Shown here: piece by piece, positions 1 to 8,689 of the stretch
Layout: each line of letters opens with the position of its first letter
Position numbering within the stretch: position 1 is the stretch's first letter
Source of the DNA: an uncultured Sulfitobacter sp.
GTDB lineage: Bacteria; Pseudomonadota; Alphaproteobacteria; Rhodobacterales; Rhodobacteraceae
Reading direction: 5' to 3'
Assembly: GCF_947502895.1 (NCBI RefSeq)
Contig: NZ_CANNBM010000002.1
Coordinates: 434,001 to 498,000, forward strand
Length of the DNA: 64,000 bases
Position numbers and translations under genes: made by a program
Notes under the pieces: model-generated
What the model was told of the DNA's origin: nothing
Databases searched by the model: none
Seen by the model: the letters and a program-made list of their open reading frames with translations, nothing else

Positions 1-288
1 CATGCTCTTACCCTCGAATTTGTACCGCTGCGTTCCGGTTCGCTTTATTGCGTACTCTTGAACCTGCGGCGCTGACACACGCTTTTTCTTTAACTGTAAC
101 TGATTAGCGGTGGCAGGCGCAAACGACTATTGTCCAGCTTATCCACCACCGCTGGGCGCGGAGGACGCCATCGGCCACTTCTTGCCAATCCGGATAAGGT
201 GAACCAGCCGATCACAGGGCTTCTTATAGAAATGCCCTTGCAGGCATCTGAAATGCGCCTGCAAGGATTTTCGTCAAACAACGGTTGC
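1..288. other. Left edge without a supported gene
   Basis: No coding frame here looks real. An 8-bp inverted repeat (AGCGGTGG at 106-113, CCACCGCT at 146-153) lies in the middle. Bases 1-3 on the minus strand form an ATG preceded by GAGGGTAAGAGC, which looks like a ribosome-binding site, so a leftward gene may begin exactly at the window edge; almost none of it is visible and this is only a suggestion. Confidence 0.3.
236..266 (-). terminator. Hairpin downstream of the permease gene
   Basis: A perfect 10-bp inverted repeat, CCTTGCAGGC (236-245) and GCCTGCAAGG (257-266), sits 22 bases past the stop codon of the permease gene. On the minus strand it is followed only by a short mixed T-containing run, so termination efficiency is uncertain; on the plus strand ATTTT follows. 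Confidence 0.5.
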
Positions 289-1341
289 TTATAGCGTGGT
301 CCAGAACTGAAACAGCACCCCGATCCCGAACGATCCCGCCAATGCTAGGACGAGATAGAGGAAAAACACCTCTCGCTTGACCAGCGCCCAGACCGCAATT
401 GCGGCGGGAAGGGAGCTGACCCCGCCAGCTACCAGAAACGCAAGGCCCGCACCGGGGGCCATGCCTTGCCCGATAAGCCCGCCAACAAGCGGCAATGCTG
501 CATAGCCGTTCAGATAAGCGGGCACCCCGACCAATGTTGCAATCCCGATAGGTGCGAGGCCAGTCCCGCCCAGTGCAGTAGCCACCAGATCGGCAGGCAC
601 CCATGCCAGCATCAGGCTTTCCAGGATAAACGCGAGGGTCAGCCATTTCGCCAGAAAGAGCGATGTCTTGATCGTTTCAGCCCAGAACTTGGCAACGCGG
701 ACCTCATCGCGCCAGAACTTCCAGACAACCGGCTGCACCGTGCGCACCTTGGCCCCACCACAGCCACCATTTCCGACACCTTCTCGCAGCGGGTCGCTAA
801 GAGCGCCCGCGCGGGACATTTGATGTACGACAAGACCGCCAAAGATACCGAGGCCAAGAGCAGCGAGCGTTTTGGCTACTGCAAATTCAAGGCCCAGCAC
901 GCCCGTTGTCAGCACAAACATCGACGGGTCCATCACAGGTGAGGCCAGCCAGAATGCCATCACCGCCGAAAGCGGCACACCCATCGCCAGCAATGCTGCG
1001 ATCAGCGGGATAACACCACATGAACAAAAGGGGGAAAGCCCGCCCATTGCTGCTGCAATCATAATCATCACCAAAGGAGAGCCCGTAAAGGCCCGCGCAA
1101 TCAATGCGTCGGCGCTGGTTGCGCCCGCATAAGCGGCAACACCTACGGACAGGACAAGAAAGGGCGCAACATTCAGCAGGTTCTGCGCGGCGAACCCCAC
1201 AGTGCTTTGCCCAAGTTCTGGCGCAAAGATGAGTAGCACGGCAAGCAGGCTGGCGGAGAAGAGCCAGACCTTTTCGGTCATCCAGAGACGGGCCAGCATC
1301 TCGGAGGTCCGAGAACGAAAGCTAGGAGCAATATCTGTCAT
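289..1341 (-). CDS. Permease of the YraQ/ArsP type (metal or metalloid efflux)
   Basis: This 350-residue polytopic inner-membrane protein has about eight hydrophobic segments. It carries the family hallmark CSCGVIPL near residue 107, which is typical of the DUF318 permeases that include ArsP (organoarsenical efflux) and related Cu/Zn exporters. The start has AAGGATATAG just upstream. It lies 53 bases downstream of an ArsR-type repressor gene on the same strand, so the two almost certainly form one regulated unit. A loop around residues 190-198 contains GGCGG, whose cysteine could also bind metal. The family and membrane location are well supported. The substrate is inferred from the neighbour: trivalent arsenic or another soft metal is likely, but zinc or copper cannot be excluded. 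Confidence 0.85.
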   Translation of the reverse strand: MTDIAPSFRSRTSEMLARLWMTEKVWLFSASLLAVLLIFAPELGQSTVGFAAQNLLNVAPFLVLSVGVAAYAGATSADALIARAFTGSPLVMIMIAAAMGGLSPFCSCGVIPLIAALLAMGVPLSAVMAFWLASPVMDPSMFVLTTGVLGLEFAVAKTLAALGLGIFGGLVVHQMSRAGALSDPLREGVGNGGCGGAKVRTVQPVVWKFWRDEVRVAKFWAETIKTSLFLAKWLTLAFILESLMLAWVPADLVATALGGTGLAPIGIATLVGVPAYLNGYAALPLVGGLIGQGMAPGAGLAFLVAGGVSSLPAAIAVWALVKREVFFLYLVLALAGSFGIGVLFQFWTTL

Positions 1342-1394
1342 ATCTATATCCTTAATTTTGTAGTTATTTTAATCGACGAAAATCCGTAAAACGC

Positions 1395-1709
1395 CTATGC
1401 CGCATTCTCCTGCGTAAGTTTCACACCTGCGCAACACTCCGACGTCAGGAACGATACGGTCTGGTGCATCACATCAAAATCTACCCGATTGAAAATCTGG
1501 CGCCCTTGCCGCTCTTGCACGACCAACCCTGCATCCACCAAAGTCTTGAGGTGATAGGCCAGTGTTGACGGGGCCATGTCGAGATGATCTGCAATATCCC
1601 CGATATTGAGCCCCTCCTCCCCTGCCCGCACAAGCAACCGAAAGATTGTAAGGCGTGTGTCATGACCAAGTGCGGCGAGCGATAGGGCGGCGGATGAGTG
1701 TTTTATCAT
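1395..1709 (-). CDS. ArsR-family winged-helix repressor
   Basis: This 104-residue protein has the ArsR/SmtB layout: a helix-turn-helix around residues 33-66 (DIADHLDMAPSTLAYHLKTL) followed by a beta-wing (VVQERQGRQIFNRV). The C-terminus has an adjacent cysteine pair in SECCAGV, a position where several alphaproteobacterial ArsR proteins hold the arsenite site; that role is inferred here. Such repressors leave their operator when they bind metal. The gene precedes the permease in the same direction, and a palindrome lies just upstream of its start, consistent with autorepression. Family assignment is firm; the inducer is not proven. Confidence 0.9.
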   Translation of the reverse strand: MIKHSSAALSLAALGHDTRLTIFRLLVRAGEEGLNIGDIADHLDMAPSTLAYHLKTLVDAGLVVQERQGRQIFNRVDFDVMHQTVSFLTSECCAGVKLTQENAA

Positions 1710-1719
1710 ACATCACCAT

Positions 1720-1739
1720 AAAACTAACTTTATAGTTTT
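1720..1739. promoter_or_regulatory. Probable ArsR operator palindrome
   Basis: AAAACTA (1720-1726) and TAGTTTT (1733-1739) form a perfect 7-bp inverted repeat with a 6-base centre, 11 bases upstream of the arsR start codon. Position, symmetry and AT-richness fit an ArsR-family operator overlapping the promoter. The assignment is inferred from position. Confidence 0.5.
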
Positions 1740-1815
1740 GTCAAACGCCAAATGATGTCGAGGCAAATACCGGCGCTTAACGCAAAGCTGCTGACCAAAT
1801 GATCGCTTAATGCAC

Positions 1816-2685
1816 CTACTCGCGCTCGAGACGGCGAAACAACAGTGACAAGCCAAAGCACAGGATGAAATAGAAAGCCGCAGTCGTCAGCCACGCTTCG
1901 AAAATCAACCTTGTGGATGCGACAAGCTCAACCGTCTTATAGGTCAATTCCTGCACAGATATCAGCGAGATAATAGAGCTGTCTTTAATAAGGCTGATAA
2001 ATTGGTTCGCCATGGGCGGCACCACTTTGCGCAGGGCCTGCGGCATGACGATATACCGCATCTCTTGAAAGCGGCTCATCCCGATGGCGCGGGCAGCTTC
2101 GAACTGGCCTTTGGGGATTGACTGGATACCTGCGCGCACGATCTCGCCCACGAATGCAGCTTGGAACAGGCCCAACACCAAAACGCCCGATACCAGTGAT
2201 GGAAAGCGGCGCATGTCACCGAAAAAGAACTCCCACACACCCGCATTGTCGCCGCGCGCGATTTCACGCGCCCATGCGTTCATGTTCAGCGCGTCGATCA
2301 GCTGTTGAGAGAGGAAGAAGAAGAAGATGAAGATGATGACAACGGGAGGAATGTTGCGCAGCACCTCTAGGTAGGTACGTGCCAGCAAGCGCACGGTGAG
2401 GTTCTCGGCGCAGCGCGCCACACCGAGAATGATGCCGAAAAATGCGGCCAGTATACCTGCGTAGATGCAAATGCGGATGGTGGCGATCAGCCCTTGCAAC
2501 AGCAAGTTGGCGAACCATTCCTGACGGTCCTCACGGTAGCGGATAACATAGTCGGGGATCAGCTCCCACCGCCATGTGTAGTTGAGCGTGCCCTCCAGAC
2601 GCAGCCCCACATAAGCCACCGCCCCTGCCAATACGGCAAGGATCAGCCAGTCGGCCCATGTGATACGTTTGAACAAGGAGAGCAC
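1816..2685 (-). CDS. Polar amino-acid ABC transporter permease (HisM/AapQ type)
   Basis: This 289-residue inner-membrane permease is the last gene of a four-gene leftward operon (ATPase, permease, binding protein, permease). It carries the HisMQ-type coupling motif: EAARAIGMSRFQEMRYIVMP sits on the cytoplasmic loop that contacts the ATPase. A segment of about 35 residues between the second and third membrane spans (NAWAREIARGD region) is longer than in the partner permease, as in the AapQ/BztB branch. The start appears to be GTG, preceded by AAGGAAAACTGCGC, which overlaps the stop of the binding-protein gene 12 bases away. The two permeases probably form a heterodimer. The substrate cannot be read from sequence; polar or acidic amino acids are typical. 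Confidence 0.87.
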   Translation of the reverse strand: MLSLFKRITWADWLILAVLAGAVAYVGLRLEGTLNYTWRWELIPDYVIRYREDRQEWFANLLLQGLIATIRICIYAGILAAFFGIILGVARCAENLTVRLLARTYLEVLRNIPPVVIIFIFFFFLSQQLIDALNMNAWAREIARGDNAGVWEFFFGDMRRFPSLVSGVLVLGLFQAAFVGEIVRAGIQSIPKGQFEAARAIGMSRFQEMRYIVMPQALRKVVPPMANQFISLIKDSSIISLISVQELTYKTVELVASTRLIFEAWLTTAAFYFILCFGLSLLFRRLERE

Positions 2686-2697
2686 GCGCAGTTTTCC

Positions 2698-3546
2698 TTA
2701 CTGGTTGACCTGATCTTCCCAGTCGTTGCCTTTGAACCAGTAGTCGTTACGCTCTTTCAGCCAACCGCTGGCCTGCTTAACAGCAATCCAGTTATTGAAA
2801 AAGTTGAGCGCGTCCCCGTCCCCTTTGCGAAGTGCGAACCCTTCGCCTGTGGCAAGGAAGGTCTGGTCAAACGGCACAACCAACTGATCGGGATAGCGGC
2901 GCACCTCGATAGAGGGTGTAGGCTCTGCCTGCATATTGGCGTGCGCATTGCCGTTCAGCACCTCTTGGGTCGCAGCACCGTCCTCGTCAAACAGCAGCAG
3001 CTCGGCCTCTGGGAACAGCTGCGCGATGACAGTTGCGGGTGTACCGCCACGGCGCGCAGAGAAGGTCACATCGGGAGAGTTGTAGTCCTCCAGCGTGAAG
3101 CCTTTGGTCATCTCTTTGTTGGCAAGGATGGTCAGACCCGAGTAGGCGTAGGGCTGTGTGAAATTAACAGTCAGATTACGCGCCGGCGTAATCGACATGC
3201 CCGAGATGATCACATCAAAATTGCCCGACACAAGCTGCGGGATAATCCCGTCCCATGCAGTTGGCACAAACTCGACGTCCACACCCATATCCTTGGCCAG
3301 TTCACGGCCTACGTCCAGCTCAAAGCCGATCAGCTCACCATTTACGTCGCGCATGGACCATGGCGTGAAAATGGACAGGCCGATCCGGATAACACCGTCT
3401 TTCTTGATCGTCTCGATCACGGACTCAGAGCTGAGAGTCTGTGTCGTCGATTGAGCGAGTGCAGCAGTGGTGAACACTGTGCTGGTGAGCGCTGCAAAGG
3501 CGAGGCCCAGTGCGCCGCTCATAATGGTTCTGCGGTTGTTTGACAT
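2698..3546 (-). CDS. Amino-acid ABC transporter substrate-binding protein
   Basis: This 282-residue periplasmic binding protein belongs to solute-binding family 3. Its N-terminal export signal ends near residue 32 (TTAALAQS); an RR pair at residues 5-6 leaves Sec and Tat both possible. Family features include GVIRIGLSIFTPWSMRD at the start of lobe 1, the signature GELIGFELDVGRELAKDMGV, and DVIISGMSITPARNLTVNF in the hinge region. AAGGAG stands 7 bases before the ATG. It lies between the two permease genes of the same operon and must deliver substrate to them. The ligand is unknown. Confidence 0.9.
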   Translation of the reverse strand: MSNNRRTIMSGALGLAFAALTSTVFTTAALAQSTTQTLSSESVIETIKKDGVIRIGLSIFTPWSMRDVNGELIGFELDVGRELAKDMGVDVEFVPTAWDGIIPQLVSGNFDVIISGMSITPARNLTVNFTQPYAYSGLTILANKEMTKGFTLEDYNSPDVTFSARRGGTPATVIAQLFPEAELLLFDEDGAATQEVLNGNAHANMQAEPTPSIEVRRYPDQLVVPFDQTFLATGEGFALRKGDGDALNFFNNWIAVKQASGWLKERNDYWFKGNDWEDQVNQ

Positions 3547-3567
3547 GATAGTCTCCTTGGGTTGAAT

Positions 3568-4371
3568 TCAGGTTTGAGTGGTAAATCGTCGCTCCAGCGC
3601 CGAGACGCCGAAGGACAGGACGAGGGTAAGTGCGAGATACGCGGCAGCAATCGTGAACCAGATTTCGAAACTCATGTAGGTATCAGAGATAATGTTGCGC
3701 CCTACAGTTGTCAGTTCGGCCACAGCGATCACACTGACGATCGCCGAGGACTTTATCAGGTTTACGATCTCTCCCGTCAGCGGCGGCAGCATGATGCGGA
3801 TGGATTGGGGCAGAATGATATAGCGGTAGGCCTGCGCCTTACTCATCCCGATAGAGGCAGCAGCCTCCCACTGGCCTACAGCCACGGAATTGATGCCAGC
3901 GCGAAAAATCTCGGAAATCAGGGCAGAGTGAAAGACGCTGAGCGTCAGCACCGCGGCAGTCCAGCGGTCCAGTCCGAATATCGGGCCAAGCACATAGTAA
4001 AAGAGATAGAGCAGCACCAGCAACGGAATGTTGCGCACGAACTCCAGATACCCGATGGCGACAGCACGCCCCACAATCAGACCTGACAGCCGCAGCAAAG
4101 CCACACCAAGCCCCAAAACCGTTGCAAGGATAAAGCACGTCAGCGACAGCACGATTGTCGCCCAAAGTCCCGTCAGAATTTCGCCTGCCTGAAAGCCTTG
4201 ATCCGTAAAGGTGTAGATGTATTTGGGCACCTGATACCACTGCCAGTTATAGCCCATCTGCTGCGCGCCAGTGTAAGATGTCCAGACAACAGCGGTAACG
4301 ATTGCACCATAGAGCGCAACTGCCACCAGCGGCGTATTCAAGACGCGTTTAAGGGTAAGCGGGGCAGCCAT
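3568..4371 (-). CDS. Polar amino-acid ABC transporter permease (HisQ type)
   Basis: This inner-membrane permease of about 267 residues is second in the operon, starting 9 bases after the ATPase stop codon. The HisMQ coupling motif is present (EAAASIGMSKAQAYRYIILP). The ATG at 4371 was preferred over an in-frame TTG two codons upstream, although neither has a strong ribosome-binding site, so coupling to the ATPase gene is likely. It is shorter than the other permease because it lacks the extended periplasmic segment. It should pair with that permease and with two copies of the ATPase. Confidence 0.87.
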   Translation of the reverse strand: MAAPLTLKRVLNTPLVAVALYGAIVTAVVWTSYTGAQQMGYNWQWYQVPKYIYTFTDQGFQAGEILTGLWATIVLSLTCFILATVLGLGVALLRLSGLIVGRAVAIGYLEFVRNIPLLVLLYLFYYVLGPIFGLDRWTAAVLTLSVFHSALISEIFRAGINSVAVGQWEAAASIGMSKAQAYRYIILPQSIRIMLPPLTGEIVNLIKSSAIVSVIAVAELTTVGRNIISDTYMSFEIWFTIAAAYLALTLVLSFGVSALERRFTTQT

Positions 4372-4380
4372 ATGCAAATT

Positions 4381-5124
4381 CTAATGCTCGAGTATCTGAT
4401 CTAGGAACATGCGAGCCCGCGCGCTTGTGGGCGCGGTAAAGAATGTGTCGGGCGGTGACACTTCCACGATACGCCCCGCCTCCATAAACACCATCGTGTC
4501 AGCCACCTTGCGGGCAAAACCCATTTCGTGGGTGACGACGACCATGGTCATGCCGGTGCCAGCCAGTTCGACCATAACATCCAACACTTCGCCGATCATT
4601 TCGGGGTCGAGCGCCGACGTCGGCTCGTCAAACAGCATCACGCGCGGCTCCATACACAAAGCGCGCGCAATCGCCACGCGCTGCTGCTGGCCGCCAGACA
4701 ATTGCGCAGGCTTTTTGTCTGCTTGTTCGGGGATGCGCACACGGTCCAGATATTTGCGTGCGGTTTCTTCGGCTTCGGTGCGGTCCAGCTTGCGGACTTT
4801 CATCGGGCCGATCATCAGGTTTTCAAGGATCGTCAGGTGTGGAAACAGGTTAAACTGTTGAAACACCATCCCGACATCCTGCCGCAGCTGACGCATACCC
4901 GGTACGTCCTCGCGCACCTCCATACCGTCTACACTAAGGCGGCCCGCATCATGGTTTTCCAACCCGTTAAAGCAGCGGATCAACGTAGACTTTCCTGATC
5001 CCGATGGCCCGCAAATGACCACCCGCTCGCCCTGATGAACGGTAAGATCCACATCTGTAAGAGCGCTGAAATCCCCAAAAGACTTACCAACCCCTTCGGC
5101 AATGATTATCGGCGTTTGCGCCAT
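4381..5124 (-). CDS. Amino-acid ABC transporter ATPase (GlnQ/AapP type)
   Basis: This 247-residue nucleotide-binding subunit is the first gene of the operon. Walker A is GPSGSGKST, the Q-loop lies in VFQQFNLFPHLT, the signature is LSGGQQQR, Walker B is VMLFDEPTSALDP and the switch His is in VVVTHEMGFAR. It is a full-length member of the polar amino-acid uptake ATPases. An in-frame ATG 19 codons upstream gives an unrelated basic leader and was rejected; the chosen ATG begins MAQTPIII, as in the family. The 278 bases between this start and the divergent peptide operon should hold both promoters. Confidence 0.92.
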   Translation of the reverse strand: MAQTPIIIAEGVGKSFGDFSALTDVDLTVHQGERVVICGPSGSGKSTLIRCFNGLENHDAGRLSVDGMEVREDVPGMRQLRQDVGMVFQQFNLFPHLTILENLMIGPMKVRKLDRTEAEETARKYLDRVRIPEQADKKPAQLSGGQQQRVAIARALCMEPRVMLFDEPTSALDPEMIGEVLDVMVELAGTGMTMVVVTHEMGFARKVADTMVFMEAGRIVEVSPPDTFFTAPTSARARMFLDQILEH

Positions 5125-5402
5125 AGTTGTGTTTCGCCCCCGTGAGAAAGGACAAGCTAGAGCGGCATTCCAAATGGGCAACCTGCCATGCCCTACTATC
5201 TATTATTTAATCTTTTCCGCAAATTGCATCCCTCATCCCCCCCTCAGCCAACGAGCGTGGTTCGAGACAGGGCAAGATTTCCCCAAAGCCCAAGTCTTTG
5301 TCGAAAATGACTGCAACAGGAGCATCAAATCCGATCAGGGACTTGCCATTGTCGCAAAATACCCCAACCTTGAGCGACAAAATCAACAAATGGGGAATCC
5401 TG

Positions 5403-6983
5403 ATGAAACCGACATTGGCAATCACAATTGGCGCCTTGCTGCTCACGACAGCCGCACCGCTCGCGGCGGAAACACTGCGTTGGGCACGCTCGGGCGATGC
5501 ACTGACACTTGACCCGCATTCACAGAACGAAGGCCCGACACACACAATTCGCCACCAGATGTACGAGCCGCTGGTCATTCGCGACGTCACGGGCGCGTTC
5601 GAGCCTGCACTTGCCACTGATTGGGCCCCAAAAGCAGACGATCCGAACGTTTGGGTCTTCAACCTGCGCCAAGGCGTAAAATTCCACGATGGTGCTGATT
5701 TCACAGCAGAAGATGTTGTGTTCAGCTTCGAGCGTGCCAAGCAGCCGAACTCGGATATGAAAGAGTTGATCGGTTCTATCACCGAAGTGCGCGCTGTTGG
5801 TGATTACTCGGTCGAGATCGTTACAGACGGCCCGAACCCGATCCTGCCCTCCAACCTGACGAACCTGTACATGATGGACAAAGGCTGGACCGAGGCGAAC
5901 AACACAGTCGCCGTTCAGGATTTTGAGGGTGGCGAAATCACCTTTGCCACAACCAACGTGAACGGCACTGGCCCCTATACACTGGTCAGCCGCGAGCCTG
6001 ACGTCAAAACCGTCATGGCGCGCAACGAGGCCTATTGGGGTCGCGACCAGTTCCCGATGGAAGTCTCCGAAATCATATATACCCCTATCCAGAACGCGGC
6101 TACCCGCGTGGCTGCCATGCTATCGGGCGAGATTGATTTCCTGCAAGACATGCCCGTGCAAGACCTTGAGCGTGTGAATGCTGTCGACGGTCTGGTGGTC
6201 AAGCAAGCCCCGCAGAACCGCGTTATCTTCTTTGGCATGAACCAAGGCGCCGATGATATCGAGGCAGACAACATCGACGGCAAAAACCCGTTGGCTGATG
6301 TGCGTGTGCGCAAGGCGATGTCGATGGCAATCAACCGCGACGCAATCAAGCAGGTCGTGATGCGCGGCCAGTCAGAGCCTGCGGGCATGATCGCACCGCC
6401 CTTCGTCAACGGCTGGACTGCTGAGATGGACGCAGAGTCATCCACCGACATCGAAGGTGCAAAGGCGCTAATGGCAGAAGCAGGATTTGCTGACGGTTTC
6501 TCCATCCGTCTGGATTGCCCGAATGACCGCTATGTCAACGACGAAGGCATCTGTCAGGCAGCTGTAGGTATGTTGGGCCAGATCGGCGTGACCGTGAACC
6601 TTGATGCCAAGCCAAAGGCACAACACTTCCCGCTGATCACCGATGGCAAGACCGACTTTTACATGTTGGGCTGGGGTGTGCCGACTTACGATTCCGAATA
6701 TGTCTTCAACTTCCTCGTGCATGGCCGTGAAGCCGAGATCGGCACATGGAATGGCACAGGTTTTGACAACGACGAGCTGGATGCGAAAATCAAATCGCTG
6801 GCGTCCAACACCGATCTGGAAGCACGCAATGCCGATATCGCGTCTATCTGGCGCGTCGTGCAGGACGAAGCGCTCTACATCCCCATCCACCACCAGGTCC
6901 TGAACTGGGGCATGGCAGACAAAGTCGGGATCGAAGTGGATCCGGAAGACCAGCCAAAGGTTAAATACTTCACCATGAACTAA
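5403..6983 (+). CDS. Peptide ABC transporter substrate-binding protein (family 5), first copy
   Basis: This 526-residue periplasmic binding protein of the DppA/OppA class has a Sec signal peptide (residues 1-21, ending PLAAET). The family entry motif appears as SGDALTLDPHSQNEGPTHTI, followed by the NVWVFNLRQGVKFHDGADF block that is nearly universal in solute-binding family 5. The ATG is preceded by GGGGAATCCTG; an in-frame upstream ATG gives no signal peptide and was rejected. A strong terminator follows the gene, yet a second, similar binding protein and the permease and ATPase genes continue in the same direction. This suggests that the binding protein is made in excess over the membrane parts. 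Dipeptides or oligopeptides are the likely ligands. Confidence 0.9.
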   Translation: MKPTLAITIGALLLTTAAPLAAETLRWARSGDALTLDPHSQNEGPTHTIRHQMYEPLVIRDVTGAFEPALATDWAPKADDPNVWVFNLRQGVKFHDGADFTAEDVVFSFERAKQPNSDMKELIGSITEVRAVGDYSVEIVTDGPNPILPSNLTNLYMMDKGWTEANNTVAVQDFEGGEITFATTNVNGTGPYTLVSREPDVKTVMARNEAYWGRDQFPMEVSEIIYTPIQNAATRVAAMLSGEIDFLQDMPVQDLERVNAVDGLVVKQAPQNRVIFFGMNQGADDIEADNIDGKNPLADVRVRKAMSMAINRDAIKQVVMRGQSEPAGMIAPPFVNGWTAEMDAESSTDIEGAKALMAEAGFADGFSIRLDCPNDRYVNDEGICQAAVGMLGQIGVTVNLDAKPKAQHFPLITDGKTDFYMLGWGVPTYDSEYVFNFLVHGREAEIGTWNGTGFDNDELDAKIKSLASNTDLEARNADIASIWRVVQDEALYIPIHHQVLNWGMADKVGIEVDPEDQPKVKYFTMN

Positions 6984-6991
6984 CCTGACAC

Positions 6992-7025
6992 GCGGCGCGC
7001 CGGACCCTTCGGCGCGCCGCTTTTT
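6992..7025 (+). terminator. Intra-operon terminator after the first binding protein
   Basis: GCGGCGCGCC (6992-7001) and GGCGCGCCGC (7011-7020) form a perfect 10-bp GC-rich stem with a 9-base loop, followed by TTTTT. It lies between the two binding-protein genes, so it probably lowers read-through into the rest of the operon or stabilises the 3' end of the first message. Confidence 0.85.
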
Positions 7026-7072
7026 CACATGCCATTGCGCTGCGCTGCCGTGGCACGGATTTAGGATTTAGC

Positions 7073-8638
7073 ATGTTACGCACTTTCAGCTTCGCCGCGC
7101 TTATTGCCGCATTGGCGCCGGCAGCCTATGCCGCAGAGTTCACATGGGCTACGACCACTGATCCGCAGACGATGGACCCACACGCCGTAAACTCGGCGCC
7201 TGTTCTGGGCTTTTTGAACAACGTCTACGAGGGTCTGGTCCGCCGCGGACAGGATATGACGATTGAACCTGCCCTTGCCACCAGCTGGGAGCCAATCGGC
7301 GCGGGCGAAGGCTGGCGCTTTCGGCTGCGCGAAGGTGTGACGTTTCAGGACGGCGCTGCTTTTACAGCACAAGATGTGCTGTTTTCCTACCAGCGTGCAT
7401 CCAGCGAAGAAGCAGACACACGCAGCTGGTTCTCGCCTGTGTCTGATGTGATCGTCGTAGACGACTTTACCGTTGATATCATGACCGCCTCGCCCAACCC
7501 GATCTTTCCCGACAGCATTGCCAACTGGATGATTATGGACAGCGATTGGGCGCAAGCAAATGATGCCATTCGCCCTGATAAAGAGGCAGGCAACTTTGCG
7601 ACCCTCAACACCAATGGCACAGGCGCTTTTGCCATCACAAACCGCGAACCCGGTTTGCGCACTGTGCTGGAGCCGCATGCAGGCTGGTGGGGGGAGGCCA
7701 CCCATAACATCACCCGCGCCGAGCTGACGCCTATCCAGAACCCTGCGACAGCATTGGCCGCCCTGCTGTCTGGCGATGTTGATTTTATCAACCCTGTGCC
7801 TGTTCAAGACGTAGCACGCCTGCAGAGCGATCCCAACGTGGACGTCATTCAGGGGATCGAGGCACGTGTGATTATGCTAGGCTTCCCACATGAGGCTGAC
7901 GCACTAAAATATTCATCCGAAACGGCGGATGCCAACCCGTTCGCTGACCCGCGCGTGCGCCGTGCAGTGGCCCATGCGGTAAATGTACCCGCCATCTTGC
8001 AGACTACGATGCGCGGCAACGCGCAGGCCGTAAACCAGTTGGTCAGCCCTGCCATGCGCGGCTATTCGGACGCACTGGGGAATGATGCCGCATATGATCC
8101 AGATGCCGCGCGCGCCCTTTTGGCCGAGGCAGGATATTCCGACGGATTTTCCTTTGGGCTGAAATGCCCCAACGACCGATACCTCAATGACGAAGCTTTG
8201 TGTCAGGCAATCACAGGGATGTTGGCACAGGTGGGCATGCGCGCCACGCTGGACGCGATGCCTGTTCAAAACTACTGGCCAGAACTGCGCGCTGATAACT
8301 TTGACATGTACTTGCTCGGCTGGTCGCCCGGCACGTTTGATGCAGAACACCCGATCCGTTTCCTTGCCGCCACCCCCAACGAGGAAAAGCGTCTGGGCAG
8401 CTGGAATTTCGGCGGCTACTCGAATGAACGCGTTGACACGCTGCTGCCGATGATCCAGTCCGAAATCGACGAGCCAAAGCGTCAGGCGATGCTCGACGAG
8501 GTCGCACAAACGCTGCAAGACGACACCGCTTATGTGCCGCTTTATGTGCAGCCGCTGGTCTGGGGCACGCGCGCCAACATTGATCTGGTGCAACGCCCCG
8601 ATAACTTCTTTATCTTGCGCTGGGTCACGGTTAACTAA
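7073..8638 (+). CDS. Peptide ABC transporter substrate-binding protein (family 5), second copy
   Basis: This 521-residue paralogue of the preceding binding protein has a signal peptide (residues 1-20, AYAAEF) and the conserved start TTDPQTMDPHAVNSAPVLGF. Many blocks are shared with the first copy, such as GDVDFINPVPVQDV against GEIDFLQDMPVQDL, and LKCPNDRYLNDEALCQA against LDCPNDRYVNDEGICQA. TTAGGATTTAGC precedes the ATG. The permease gene starts 51 bases downstream. The two copies have clearly diverged, so they may feed one permease with different peptides; this is an inference from gene order. Confidence 0.9.
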   Translation: MLRTFSFAALIAALAPAAYAAEFTWATTTDPQTMDPHAVNSAPVLGFLNNVYEGLVRRGQDMTIEPALATSWEPIGAGEGWRFRLREGVTFQDGAAFTAQDVLFSYQRASSEEADTRSWFSPVSDVIVVDDFTVDIMTASPNPIFPDSIANWMIMDSDWAQANDAIRPDKEAGNFATLNTNGTGAFAITNREPGLRTVLEPHAGWWGEATHNITRAELTPIQNPATALAALLSGDVDFINPVPVQDVARLQSDPNVDVIQGIEARVIMLGFPHEADALKYSSETADANPFADPRVRRAVAHAVNVPAILQTTMRGNAQAVNQLVSPAMRGYSDALGNDAAYDPDAARALLAEAGYSDGFSFGLKCPNDRYLNDEALCQAITGMLAQVGMRATLDAMPVQNYWPELRADNFDMYLLGWSPGTFDAEHPIRFLAATPNEEKRLGSWNFGGYSNERVDTLLPMIQSEIDEPKRQAMLDEVAQTLQDDTAYVPLYVQPLVWGTRANIDLVQRPDNFFILRWVTVN

Positions 8639-8689
8639 GACCACTCGGGGGGCTGCACAGGCCCTCCGGCCATTGGGATATTCACCACC

